DNA from: Acanthosoma haemorrhoidale
Taxonomy: Eukaryota; Arthropoda; Insecta; Hemiptera; Acanthosomatidae
DNA length: 64,000 nt
Reading direction: 5' to 3'
Assembly: GCA_930367205.1 (NCBI GenBank)
Contig: OV884011.1
Span: 125,879,910-125,943,909 of the forward strand
Shown here: positions 12,689 to 28,348 of the stretch, piece after piece
Layout: every line of letters starts with the position of its first letter
Numbering within the stretch: position 1 is the first letter of the stretch
Made by a program: the position numbers and the translations under genes
Notes under the pieces: model-generated
Databases searched by the model: none
What the model was told of the DNA's origin: nothing
The model's input: only the letters and a program-made list of their open reading frames with translations

Positions 12689-13323
12689 CCTTTTATAAGG
12701 CAATAAGTAATTAAGATATATGCGCTCATTCATACAATATTTACAGTTCATCATTCACTCGCTCATTCAGATGGAAGCCTAAGTACCGTACTGTCTCGGA
12801 TACAGAGAGAGGAATAGAATTAAAATAAACTAGTGGACCAGACTTGCGACAAAGGGTGAAGGTAATGTGGGAGCATTTTGCTTCATTAACTTTGATCCGC
12901 CATTGATTGCACCAATACTCGATCTCGTCAAGGTGTTTTTGAAGGTTATGGGATGCTATGTCGGGGTCTGGATGGGATGACAAGACTGCAGTGTCATCTG
13001 CAAATGTGGCCAAGAAGGTATTGGGAGTAGAGGGGACATCAGCGGTGTATAGGTTATAGAGGATGGGGCCTAGGACACTGCCCTGTGGAACTCCTGCACT
13101 TATGGGATAGTAGTTAGAGTATTCTAAACCACAGCGGACTTGGAAGAAGCGGTTTGAAAGGTAGGACTGTAGGATTAGGAAAAGGGTCTGTGGTAAATAC
13201 CTTTTGAGCTTGTAGAGCAAACCTGCGTGCCAAACCCTGAAAAATATTCTGGGAAGGAAATGTTTTTTTTTTTTAGAAGTAGAACATTTCCTTAAAGAAA
13301 TAAATTGAGCTCAATTTCAATTA
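12652..13323 (-). mobile_element. Second Jockey-type family, RT fragment with 3' end
   Basis: The minus-strand frame 13220-12741 encodes the palm of a Jockey-clade RT. It reads ISAGVPQGSVLGPILYNLYT, then the active site ATFADDTAVLSSHPDPDIA, then WCNQWRIKVNEAKCSHITF and VRYLGFHL. The protein differs clearly from copies A to D, so it is a separate family. The stop is followed by a short 3' UTR ending with CAATAAAGGAATTATACTA, which contains a polyadenylation signal. The fragment is 5'-truncated and sits antisense inside Jockey copy B. A 37-bp copy of its own 3' end lies upstream at 13324-13360. Confidence 0.8.
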
Positions 13324-13360
13324 TAGTATAATTCCTTTATTGTGCAATAATTACAATCTG
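13324..13360. repeat. 37-bp direct repeat, right copy
   Basis: Identical to 12652-12688. It is too long for an ordinary target-site duplication and has the sequence of the element's own 3' end, so it looks like a 3'-terminal tag preceding the element body. Confidence 0.9.
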
Positions 13361-13978
13361 GATTAAAATGGACACCTCCATTTTAGTAACGATTTTGCGA
13401 AGAAGTTGAAGCCAACACGCACGTAGTCTTACCGGCTTACGCATTTATTGACTTCCCCCAATCTATCACTGCGTCTCAAGCTATTGATCTACACGAGTAT
13501 ACTCAGGCCCACACTGCTGTATGGTGCACCGCTTTTTCTTCATCTGACGTATACGACAGCTCGGCGACTCCAATAATTTCAAAACGGTATACTGATGAAA
13601 GTGGTCAGAAATACTTCATTCGAGCAGCGGAGCAACAGTGAGCTTCACGAGATCTTTGAGCTGCCTACTGTGGATGAATTCATCCAACGTAGACATATCA
13701 AATTTTTCGACTTCCTACAGTACTTGACAAAACCCGGTGTTTAACACGATAACCCCCGCTCCATTCCCCTATCGATGGCAGGACGCTGTCGCGGGAGGAA
13801 CGCTTTAGTCTTAGGTTCTAGTTTTAGGTTTAGTTGTATAGTTTTTTTCCGGTTGTAAGCTGAAGGTGAGCCTCATCGCAAAGTGTGTGTATGTGTTTTG
13901 ACTTTTTAACATCAAACTAAAATGTATTATATCTATGCCCTCCTTCGAATGCATCTGCGTATGCAGCATGAGGAGAAA
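13361..13978 (+). mobile_element. Jockey copy B, RT tail and 3' UTR
   Basis: This is the continuation of the copy interrupted at 12236. The post-RT segment shares long stretches with 1440-1680 (for example CTTACCGGCTTACGCA versus CTTACCGGATTACGCA, then TGGTGCACCGC). The 3' UTR holds the family landmark GACGCTGTCGCGGGAGG and AAGGTGAGCC, also found on the minus strand at 18.85-19.03 kb and 33.1-33.2 kb. It ends in A-rich sequence near 13978. Confidence 0.75.
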
Positions 13979-14049
13979 AATATAAATCAAAAATTATTTG
14001 TTTAAAAATAATAAAGTGAAAATTCAATAAAGAGGTTTTAAAATAAAAA

Positions 14050-14856
14050 TAAAAAAAATTAACGAACACTCTTTATCTCCTGCAGCTCAACAATACTCAA
14101 TGGACCAAAAGGGAACGAAGCGAAGAAAAACAAAAACAAATACAGAAGAAACTGGAACCGGCTGGGCGCTCATCCCGATAGACCTTACGAAACAACACCC
14201 AAAGGGCCGACGAGCCAGGAAGAGTGTGCACATACCCAGGCTATTTTTAGAGCTATGTGCACTGAAAACGCGCCCCCGCTATCACCATTACCACCAACGC
14301 CAGAAATAAGAGCAGCGCCCTAGTTACGGCATACACAACACGCCCGAAGCCAGACGCCAAGAGAATGGCTGCCGGTAGAACCCTACGTGGAACTTTTTTC
14401 ACAATACGGAACGAACCAGGCAACCGCTGCACGCCCTACGTGGATTCCACAAAAACCTGGCAGATATTGTACCCTTGTTTCTTCGGTTAACAAGACGTAC
14501 TGCGTCAGGACATAGGCCATCTGGCAGCTACGGGAATTTTCGGGGCCACCAAGGCTATATAAACTTTCTTCCCCATTACCACCGCACTGTCAAACTGTTA
14601 GTTCTGTCAAACTTCACCGAGTTTAGGTTAATTTGGGGGAGCTTGTGTAGCGACCGCTAACTACATAAGATAGAACACATACATAAGAAAGACGGATCAT
14701 CCGGTCGCGAACCCTTTCCTACACCGACTGGCGCTCCCTGCGCGTCGCGGATAGCTGGGCTCTCAGCTCTTGGTTATGTGCGGTTAACAAACCACCGCAC
14801 TGACACACTTAATTCTGTCAAACTTCACCGAGTATAGGTTAATTTGGGGGAGTTTG
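14050..14856 (+). mobile_element. Internal region of a heavily deleted LTR element (gag remnant and polypurine tract)
   Basis: A frame beginning ATGGACCAAAAGGGAACG at 14100 gives a basic, Lys/Arg-rich peptide of 69 residues (RARKSVHIPRLFLELCALK), as in gag N-termini, and is followed by further broken coding-like sequence to about 14570. The segment ends with a polypurine tract (TTGGGGGAG, 14844-14852) immediately before the 3' LTR. Nearly all gag and the whole of pol are missing. A tandem duplication of the tract/LTR junction is described separately. Assignment as gag is by position and composition only. Confidence 0.55.
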
Positions 14857-14890
14857 TGTAGCGACCGCTAACTACATAAGATAAATCACC
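14577..14890 (+). repeat. Tandem duplication of the polypurine tract / LTR junction
   Basis: Bases 14577-14680 and 14788-14890 are near-identical (TTCTGTCAAACTTCACCGAG, then TTGGGGGAG, then TGTAGCGACCGCTAACTAC), offset by about 211 bp. The first copy therefore contains an abortive LTR start at 14646. Confidence 0.85.
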
Positions 14891-15332
14891 CTATACTCTA
14901 TTGTATATATATTGTAAATTAATTTAAACAAATGTAAATAACATAAATCAGTCATTGTAAATGTTGTAAACAACAAGAAGTCGGAGCTGCAAGTCAATTA
15001 GTTAAGGAATGGAGACCCTTACCCGGGTCAGGTATCAGTGACTCAAGCCTGGCCTGTCAAAGAACAAAGGCTACCACATACTGGGCTGTCATTGGCCACA
15101 ACAACGAGTCCCATGATTGGGCACTAATGAAGGAAGCCAACTATAAATAGACCAGGGTCTTTAGCTGTAAATCATTCTCCCGACGACTAGCTAACTGATG
15201 ACTTGCTGCTGCACTGATGTTCAAGAACTTGGCCTTCTCATTTATGAAACCCCTTGGACCTCTCTCTTCCTCACCTCGCTATGTTTTAGTCCGGGCCGTA
15301 TCAGACCCCCCCCCCCTCGTGACGACCCGACA
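14857..15332 (+). mobile_element. 3' LTR of the deleted element (476 bp)
   Basis: It begins TGTAGCGACCGCTAACTAC directly after a polypurine tract and ends CGACCCGACA. It contains a core promoter TATAAATAG at 15142-15150. Its R/U5 part is shared with 7799-7975. Related LTRs lie at 16299, 19854, 22288 (minus), 50728 and 54928. Unlike those it lacks the ATGGAGTCAGAT motif. The run of C at 15306-15316 is a simple-repeat slip. Confidence 0.8.
15142..15150 (+). promoter_or_regulatory. TATA box of the LTR promoter
   Basis: TATAAATAG within the LTR. The sequence about 25-30 bases downstream (CTGTAAATC) is where the truncated R/U5 copy at 7799 begins, which supports a transcription start there. Confidence 0.6.
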
Positions 15333-16298
15333 GTCGTATCAGACAATTTTTAGGAAAAATTAATTTTTATCACGAGTACATACCAAAAAACTAATATTGG
15401 TAGATCAGCTGCATAAATTATTTAGGAAAAAGGAAAAATTCGTATGGATAGAAGAGTGTGCATTCTTTGCAAAAGTAAAGACATTACTATGTTCCCAACC
15501 AGTGTTATAATGATTCAGTAATAAGAATTTATACAGATGCATCTCTAAAATGTATTGGTGCAGTTTTGAAACAAGTACAAAACGATGGCAAAGAAAAGCC
15601 AGTAGCGTATTTAAAAAAAAAATTAAGCGAACCTCAGAAAACAAAAAAAGCAATTTATTTAGAATGTCTGGCAATCAAAAAGGCGTTAAAATATTAGCAA
15701 CACTGGTTAATTGGAAGAAAATTCATTGTATTTTCAGATCACAAACCATTAGAAAATTTAAACATAAGAGCAGAAATGGATGAAGAACTTGTATTGTGAC
15801 ACAATTTTGAAATTAAATACATTCCGGGAAAGGATAACACCAAAGCAGATAGTTTTAGCAGAAGCCCGGTATTAGAATCAATTGAAAATAAAGAAGAAAT
15901 GCTAAATATAGTTAGGTTGGTAAAAATAAAAAAAGATCAAGAGGAAAATAGAATATTACAAAACACCAAAACAAAATTAATAAAAAAAGACGGAGTGTTC
16001 TAATATATAAAAAAGTAAGAAATAAAGAAAAGATAATTTTATCTGAAAACATAAGTTTAAAATTAATCAAAGAAATACATTCTGAATGGTGCTATATAGG
16101 AATTAAACAAATCTTGATTAGGGTATGCCCTTATTATACAGCAAAAAATATAACTGCAAATTTAAAAAAAAAGTATGTAAAAACTGTGAAATATTTATTA
16201 AAACAAATCCAGAGGGCAAGAAAAATATGGACCAGTGTCCACAACTAGGGCCGGCAACTAAACCATTCGAAATAATGTCAATTGACACTATTGGAGGT

Positions 16299-16899
16299 TG
16301 TGGCAATTCTTAGTAATTAAGGAAATCACCCTATACGCTATTGCAGATATATTATAGACAAAGGTAAATAACATGAACAAAAGTAAATTATTATAAATCT
16401 TTTAGCAATAAAGAAAACGCAGAAGCAAGTAACACGAGACGGGACTACGTCTGTCAGTCATAAATTAGAGAGACCTTTACAGCCCAGCCCTGCGGGGACC
16501 CTTAACACATGTAGACCACAGGCTAAGTGGTCCTGTCAGCCACCTGACCGATTACTGAGAACCGGCACGTCCTCAACACATGTTAGGATCTCGCAGGCAC
16601 TAAGCAACCTTTTTGTTTCAGCCCCTATTTAACGGAGGAGGCTAGACCCGGACGACCAATCTTTCGCGACCGTTCCTCAGTTATACTTGCTTCTGTTCGA
16701 ACTCTGAAACTTTGACTTATTCTTTATGAATCCTCTGTACCCCTTGAACATAGTGCATTGTCGGGGCACATACCTATCAGAAATGGAGTCAGATATTAAC
16801 GCCGACCTGGAACGATTGTCCAGGTTACAAACCTGAACAATTCGCACTTGTCACCAGGGCTAGAGTGATTGGACACTCCCCTAGTGACATTTCCCGACA
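16299..16899 (+). mobile_element. Solo LTR (601 bp) with 5-bp target-site duplication
   Basis: It begins TGTGGCAATTC and ends TTTCCCGACA. It is flanked by GAGGT at 16294-16298 and again at 16900-16904. Removing the LTR and one GAGGT restores the integrase reading frame around IGGFGGKRS, so both insertion boundaries are secure. It includes TCACCCTATAC near its start (shared with the LTRs at 14857 and 50728), a weak TATTTAA at 16626, the block GTCGGGGCACATACCTATCA and the conserved ATGGAGTCAGAT at 16783. Confidence 0.9.
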
Positions 16900-17060
16900 G
16901 AGGTTTTGGAGGAAAACGATCAACAAAAAGATACCTCCACCTGCTTATTGACCATTTCACAAGATATACATTTATTTCAACATCAAAAACTCAGAGTGCC
17001 ACCGACTTCGTGAAGTTAGTAAATAATGTACTGGAATCCGACAAAATAGGAATAATACTT

Positions 17061-17120
17061 ACTAATAATCATAATCATAATAATAATAATAATATATTAA
17101 TTAAATTAATTAAAATTTAT
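17061..17120 (+). repeat. Low-complexity AT-rich insertion inside integrase
   Basis: An (AATAATC)/(AAT) type run that encodes an Asn/His-rich stretch. It sits between IGIILT and YPGINSREF, where integrases of this type carry the second catalytic Asp, which is absent here. Confidence 0.75.
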
Positions 17121-17764
17121 CAATACCCAGGAATCAACTCAAGAGAATTCAAAGAGTTCCTAAGGGAAAATGATGTTCAATTGATATTTACAGCAGTTAA
17201 TGCACCCTTTTCCAATTGTTTAAATGAGAGACTAAACCAAACTCTAGTCAATAAAATCAGATGTAAAATGAACGAAAAAGGGAAGAAAAGAGCCTGGACA
17301 ACAATTGCTAAAGAATGTGAGGATAAATATAATGAAACAGAACATACAGTAACTGGTTTTCCGCCCAAGTATTTATTAGATGGCACAGATACAAGCATTT
17401 TGCCGAAGAATTAAAAAAAGGAAGCAATAAAGAAAACTGGATGGATGACAATAAATTAGCCTTAGAAAGAACAAAAAACTCTCATGAATATAACAAGAAA
17501 ATATTTGATAAAACTAGAAAACATTGAGACTTTAACACAGGAGATGCAGTATATATAGAGAATGGCAAAAAATTAAACTGGAAAAAATTAGATGAATTAA
17601 AAATTGTTACCTTTGAAATAACAGAGAAGATATCAAATTCAATATATAAAATAAAAACCGGAAGAGGAAAGCAAGAAACTGGATTCTTTCACATAACAAA
17701 AGTACTTCCGATATTACCAGACGGAAAGTTTTCAATTTTTTAGGAATTTTCACCTTAGAGAGGG

Positions 17765-18340
17765 GAGATGTAAAAACAGTATACTCTCTTTAATTTGAAT
17801 TTGCCGCGCTGCTTCTACTGACCAACTAGATGGAGCTATCAGCAATATTCTAAAAAGTGAGAAGATAGAGAAAGGTTTTATTAAGTAACTACAGTTGTCA
17901 TAAGAGTGTGAAAGAGAAGTGATAATTATAAACTGTAATTGTCGTTTCTTTGTTTACAGGTAAGATTGTGTAAATAATATGAATAATTCTTATAACATAA
18001 AATATAGTGAATAAAATTGCTTGCCTCATCTAACCTAATGTCTATCTCTAGATTTTTCGACTCCTGACTAAGACTTATATTAAACACCTGGGCCACTTCT
18101 TAAAGAAATAAAATTGACACTAAAAAGCCTTGGAAAATGCCTGTTCAGAATTTATGAATTCTAAGGACATTAATTTACATAAGCATGGCTTGGAAATGCA
18201 TTTAATACGTTGGCAAAAGCTATTAAATATTGTTTAAAATAGAATTTTCCGTTTTTTTAGTTAAAGGCCCAAAACATGTCATTATGTCTAGACAACCCAA
18301 AAGCTAGACCGCTGGTAATCAGGTGTACCATGAAATACAT
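17765..18340. other. Intergenic or intronic sequence without recognised features
   Basis: AT-rich sequence downstream (minus strand) of the kinase-like exon. I looked for a continuing exon and could not identify one. Confidence 0.4.
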
Positions 18341-18347
18341 AACTCAC

Positions 18348-23146
<4,799 letters not shown>

Positions 23147-23149
23147 CTA

Positions 23150-25655
23150 CGAAAAAACACAATAGTGTCATTATTCAAAGAGAACAACCAAAAACATTTG
23201 TGATTTTATTTACATCACCCATCTCAAAACTGACTGTGATTCTTCTATTCAACTTAATATTTAGAATATATTTCTCCTGGCCCATTTGTAAACAGCTCCC
23301 TATTAAAAAAAACTATTAATAAGTTTACATATCTATATCAGAAAAATAAAGGCCGCTACATAGAAATACACAATATACGACAAACTTAAAAACATTTTTT
23401 CTTTTGGTCTTTATTTAAACCGCGATCGAAGATGTATTTAGGAGAAGTTTTATGAATGAATACAGAACGTCTAGCAGATCGCATGTCTAAACAAATCGGA
23501 GATCGGTGGATAGAAAGCTCGAATCGAATTCAATGTTTATTATATGTGGTTTAAAAGTAATGCATAGTGAGTTTTAATTTTAGTTTTCATTAGCATAGTT
23601 CGTTAGTTCAAATTAAAACTGTCTACAGTTGATTTAGACATGTGACCTTGAAGATGTTTTCCTTAAAATAATTCTTACGTCTCAAAGATTATTTCAATAC
23701 GTATCTGATTGTTCAATCAATAATAAACAAGGGCCTAAATAACTGTAAAATATACATTTATGTATTAATATAGATTAATATTAATCTGTTTTTGTATTAT
23801 ATCTAAAATTACATTTTAATGGATATTTTTTTTTTTTTAACATTTTTACACATCTTTTTAGTATATTGGTCAGAGGTTTTAAGAATTTATTCTTGTTTTT
23901 GTTATATACTTTGCAATGAGAATGATATTCTGTAAATTGAAAGGTTCTGAAATAATAATGAAATTCCGTATTGGAAGACACTTTTTTTATTATTAATTAA
24001 ATGGATTCCTTAGAGTCGCAAGATTCGAAACAGACACCTTCATTCAAATATAAAATAAGGATAAACAAATTTGAAATTACGCCAATTGTATTTCATATAT
24101 ATTAATCTTGAATCTCTTTCGGTTCGTCTTTTACATCGCTTACATTTAGTACAAGAAACAGCCCCCTTCAAACTATGAGTTTGAAAATAGATATTAAGTA
24201 CCATCCATCTTTGGGTCTGAAGTCTCATAATTTTTTTTTTTAATGATTGAACTTCATTAATTCTTCTTTTGAGACTACGAAGATATATTGGGCACCGTTG
24301 CTCTTCAAGACTTTCCTGGAAAAAGTATCCCCCCCAAATTCCATTTATCCTTTTTCCTTAATTTCAAATCTGATTGGGGTAAAAAACAAAAACATTGTAG
24401 CTCATTCCATTTCAAACAGTATCGTTCACAAATAAGGGTCAATTTTAAAGTCTTCCATAACTCTCCAGCAAGCCTTTACCTATCGGGTCCCTTTTGAGTC
24501 GAATGCGTGCTAATGTCCCCAGTACAAACGAACTCTCTGGCTTTATTGCATCATTGTGGGTTAATTGCCTAAACGTTAAACTAAGTACAGTGAGTGTAAT
24601 CACCAAGTATATGTTATCACCCGAGGGAAGTCACCCGTTAAAAAAGCCGTTTTCTAGTATAATGTTATGTTCAATGCATAATCCACTTAATCATACTGTA
24701 CTTTTTTTTTTTATCTTGCATGCACCTCCTTTATTTTTACCGTTACTAAGCCTATAGCAAGCAACAACTGTTATCATCTCTTCATCGGATAGCGTTTAAT
24801 CGATTTGCGCGAGCCTCTAATACGGTTCAGTCCCATTTACTGCAGATAGAAGCTACCTCTCAAACCTACACGTACCTATTATTATTAATACAACGTATGG
24901 AGCTGACTAGGAAGGGAAAATATTATTTTTTTCTGACCCGGAGACTATTGATTATTAATACATACATAAGCAGCAATCGATATGTAACTATCGAAGTACA
25001 TGGACGAGCGTTCCATTAATTATTTCATCAGATAGCGTCGGACACGAACGTTTGTCCCTTCATATTGTGAGGATGAGGACGCATAATCAAGTGTGTTTTT
25101 GTGAGTGACTCTTACCGGTTAAGGGTAATCGTTATTTTAAACTCAAATATTTTATTATGGTCGGTATAATAACGTTAATAAATTAAGTGACTCTAAGTCG
25201 GCTAGAAAAATATCCCACTTATTCTGGCAAAACTAAAGGGTACATTCACTGGAGTATCATTATCAACTTATCTCCACACAATGTCTTAAATTCTATTTAT
25301 CAGACAGATGGGTCTTTAAAATATAGTTTGAAACACTATGTCAAATTGAGATCAGAAGCTAATCATCCATTCAGCATTTATATATTTATAATATAAACGA
25401 AAAAAGTTCGGTGCATTATCACACAATTAAGAGCTTTGACGGTCGTACTAATTACTCCTCTTGATTTGATTTGCTAGGATTTATGAAATTATTTTTAATT
25501 ATTTTTTTAATTGTGGCCCCAGTGATGCTAAAAATAAAAGCAATAATGACTGGGCATAAGTTAATCAAATACTTACAAGTGTAAATAAAAAATGAAAATT
25601 TCCAATCATAATGCAGGGCATCAAATTTATGGTTCCAACGCCTTGACCGATAATA
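23150..25655. other. Intergenic or upstream-intronic sequence without recognised genes
   Basis: AT-rich sequence upstream (minus strand) of the kinase-like exon. It presumably contains that gene's earlier exons or promoter, but none could be identified. No repeat family shared with the rest of the window was recognised. Confidence 0.4.
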
Positions 25656-25657
25656 TA

Positions 25658-26557
25658 TTGAGGTTGGCAAGAAACTAATTTTGGTTTCTTAGTGTGAAAT
25701 AAAACTCAATTTTTTCTATACAAAAAATGAACTTTAATCAGTCAAATACCTTCCATTCTGTTCGATGACCTTTTGCCATATTTCTGGTAACTTCATGATC
25801 CCGCGCTCATAGAACTTCTAGTCCTTATCAGTAATAAACTCAATTAAGTGCGATTTCAGGTCATCGTTATTACTGAAATTTTTATCATTTAAGAAGTTTT
25901 TTAAACTTCGAAATAAATAATAATCCGATGGTGTAAGTTCGGGCTGTTTGGGGTATGCGACATCACTTCCCAACCAAGCTCCAATAGTTTCGTACGTGCT
26001 GCTAAAGATGAGTGAGACCTCGCACTTTCGTGGTGGAACCCAAATATCGAGGTTCTTAACAAGTCCAAGACCTCTTATATGATTTTCAATTGTTGTGTGT
26101 GAAACACTTAACTGTTTTGAAATCTCTCTCACAGTTACATGACGATTCGATTCCATTATGGCTTTCATATTGTTATCATAAACTTCAGAAGGTCGACCAG
26201 AACATTGGTCAGCTTTTAGTGAAAAATCTCCAGAACGAAATTTTTTAAACCCATTCTGACACGTGCGTTCTGTTAAACAATCTACACCATAAACTTCACA
26301 TATCTCTTTGTGAGCCTCAGCCACTTTCTTGCCTTCATGAAAATAAAAAAGTAAAATGTGTCGAAAATGCTTATTTTTGCACTCCATGTTAAAACTGACA
26401 GTTGTAAACAAAATTACACGGAATTTCTTTCTATAGCAACCTAAAGCTATAAACTACCAAATCTCAAAAGATAAATTTTAACATTGACAAAAGAATAACG
26501 AAACAAACATAACTCTATGTACTGGTGCAAACCGAAATCACTTTCTTGCCAACCCAG
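25658..26557 (-). mobile_element. Internally deleted mariner transposon (900 bp)
   Basis: It has inverted terminal repeats. The left end reads TTGAGGTTGGCAAGAAACTA and the right end, on the minus strand, CTGGGTTGGCAAGAAAGTGA. The element is flanked by TA on both sides (25656-25657, 26558-26559), the mariner target. It is shorter than the usual 1.3 kb because the middle of the transposase gene is missing. It could still be mobilised in trans if both termini are functional (inference). Confidence 0.88.
25815..26387 (-). pseudogene. Mariner transposase with the catalytic core deleted
   Basis: It starts ATGGAGTGCAAAAATAAG (MECKNKHFRHILLFYF). The N-terminal paired-like helix-turn-helix region follows (KKVAEAHKEICEVYG; TCQNGFKKFRSGDFSLKA; SGRPSEVYDNNMKAIMES), then the second HTH (TVREISKQLSVSHTTIENH). 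The frame then passes through WVPPRKCEVSLIFSS and jumps to the C-terminal block ELTPSDYYLFRSLKNFL. In intact mariners about 110 residues with the first two catalytic Asp lie between those blocks. They are absent, so the product may bind the termini but cannot catalyse transposition. Confidence 0.85.
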
Positions 26558-26736
26558 TACTATGGGGCTTAAGCGGTCTATTTTCTCGAGAAGTCACTTG
26601 AAGAGTCAATCAAATCTTTTTAGCTACCAAAACGAAACCCTTTATCTTATGATATTGATGCCCAGATACAGTGACCTTTTTTTCTAAACTCCTGTTCATT
26701 TATTTATTGAAAAACGAAAATATATATATAGTTATA

Positions 26737-26921
26737 AGTTAATGCTTATCGGCTTTAGAATCCAAAAAAAAGGAAAAAAAGGTACAGAGAAACAACACGC
26801 ATGAAAGTTAGAACTAGACTGTTTATTTCAAGTCTATAACCCTGTATATTTACATTCGGGATGTTTGCATCCCGACGTTCGGGGATTAAGGTCGAGTACT
26901 GATGCTGCCCGGAGCTTAACT
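26737..26921 (-). repeat. 3' LTR of the gypsy element
   Basis: 185 bp, differing from the LTR at 31936-32120 by five transitions. Outer flank TATA. Confidence 0.93.
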
Positions 26922-26931
26922 CCCCCCTGCC
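26922..26931 (-). other. Polypurine tract
   Basis: GGCAGGGGGG on the minus strand, immediately before the 3' LTR: the expected primer for plus-strand DNA synthesis. Confidence 0.75.
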
Positions 26932-27308
26932 AGTTTACGCACACCTTCTCGTAAACTATGAAGTCTAAGTCTAAATTGTGGACGAAATAGGCGATATTAC
27001 GATCACTCTCCTAATCGTACTAGGGAGCGAAGGCCAGCCCAAACAGTACACAACCTGTAATCCCTTACATTCGGTCGTATTTCTAAGACACTTCAACACT
27101 GCAGCCACTAGTGACAAAATCAAAAAAAAAAAACAAACAAAAAAAAACTACATGACTCACAGAAAACAATGGCATCTTACACGCTACGCTAAATCAATTA
27201 TTCTACACAGCCTGTGTAAATTCTAAAAAAACAACAAAAGGAACTACAAAAAAAAAATACTTCTACAAATGGTACAAAGTGTACGTCTGTATACCATACC
27301 AAATTTGG

Positions 27309-28321
27309 CTACGTGCAGAAGTGAGGACACTCCAACTCACTCATGGCCTGCCCCCTCCCCCCTGGTGGGAGTTTTAACTGTTCGACGTGGACGGTCCTCC
27401 GTTTCGTCGGAGGTCTTGTACTCTCGATGGTGACGATGTAATGCTCCCTGATCACCACCACCTTGAATGGTCCCTCGTATTTTACGGACTCTTTGCTCCG
27501 ATTAGAGCCAATTTTGCGATATACAATGGTCCGAATTGTAAGGTCCCCCATTCGACCCCGGACTTTGAGGTTTACCCGAGCCACTCTCTTTACCTTCTTC
27601 CTCACGATCCTGTCACGAATTTTGCCCCAAAGTTTGCCGCGTTTTAAGTGAGCACTTAACATTTGCTTCACCATTCCCTCGTCCACCACCGTCTCTGTCC
27701 CGTTCCGGCGCCTAGCGCGTAGTCCGAAGAGGATCCTGAACGTCGTAAACCCCGTGGTGGAGTGGATGGAATGATTGTATGCCGCCACTGCCTTCGGCAT
27801 CGCCTCGTTCGCCTGCAGACCCTTTTCTACCTGATACACCCGCCAGTGGTCACTCAAGGTACTGTGCAACCTTTCGATGCCTCCGCGACTCTTAGGATGT
27901 CCTGGGGTGTTGAGATGCCACACGATATCAAGATTCTTCAGCTCCGTCCGCACGTTTGCATTATCGAACTCCCTACCCCCATCCGACGAGATTCGGTCCG
28001 GTACCCCATAAAACTGGAACCACGTTCGTAATGCCTGTAAGACGGCGTTGGATGACTTGTCTTGTACGGCATACGCCATAGCTACCTGCTGAAGGTATCT
28101 ATTGTCGTAACCCACTTATAATCCTTCCAAGTGAATGTGTCAATCTGTAGTTCACTCAGTGGCGTCTCTGCTGTGGGTGTTTCCTCCTGTTGTCCCTGTG
28201 GTGGGTGTCGGTCATATTTAGTCTTAAGACATATATCGCACGTTCCTATAATCTCTTGGATCATCTTCTTCATATCCCACCAGAAGTACCACCGCTGCAA
28301 TGCTTGCAAAGTCCCCTGCAC
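27309..28321 (-). pseudogene. Integrase region of the gypsy element
   Basis: The zinc-binding end (RWYFWWDMKKM; TCDICLKTKYD) lies at about 28290-28200. The first catalytic Asp is in LQIDTFTW (about 28140) and the second in RISSDGGREF (about 27990). The Glu is in SRGGIERLHSTL (about 27875). A basic C-terminal domain ends ERTVHVEQLKLPPGG-like. The core triad is therefore present, but the frame is broken near 28100, between the first Asp and the rest of the core. Confidence 0.85.
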
Positions 28322-28348
28322 ACCGCGGTGGTTCGTCTTCCCTTGATG

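Larger units (their letters stand above)
15333..17760 (+). mobile_element. Ty3/gypsy pol relic: RNase H and integrase, split by a solo LTR
   Basis: The 5' part is RNase H: LYTDASLKCIGAVLKQ (about 15525-15575), KPVAYLKKKLSEPQ, FSDHKPLENLNI and IKYIPGKDNTKADSF (about 15815-15860). The integrase zinc-binding region follows (EIHSEWCYIGIKQ; CKNCEIF, about 16070-16195) and the first catalytic Asp in IMSIDTIGG (about 16273-16298). The frame then resumes after a 601-bp solo LTR with GGKRSTKRYLHLLIDHFTRY (16911-16970). A low-complexity insertion occupies the position of the second Asp, and the Glu box SNCLNERLNQTL is at about 17214-17250. A C-terminal domain runs to about 17740. Stops at 15690, 15798, 16003 and 17527 show it is dead. 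RT and the upstream domains are missing. Confidence 0.85.
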
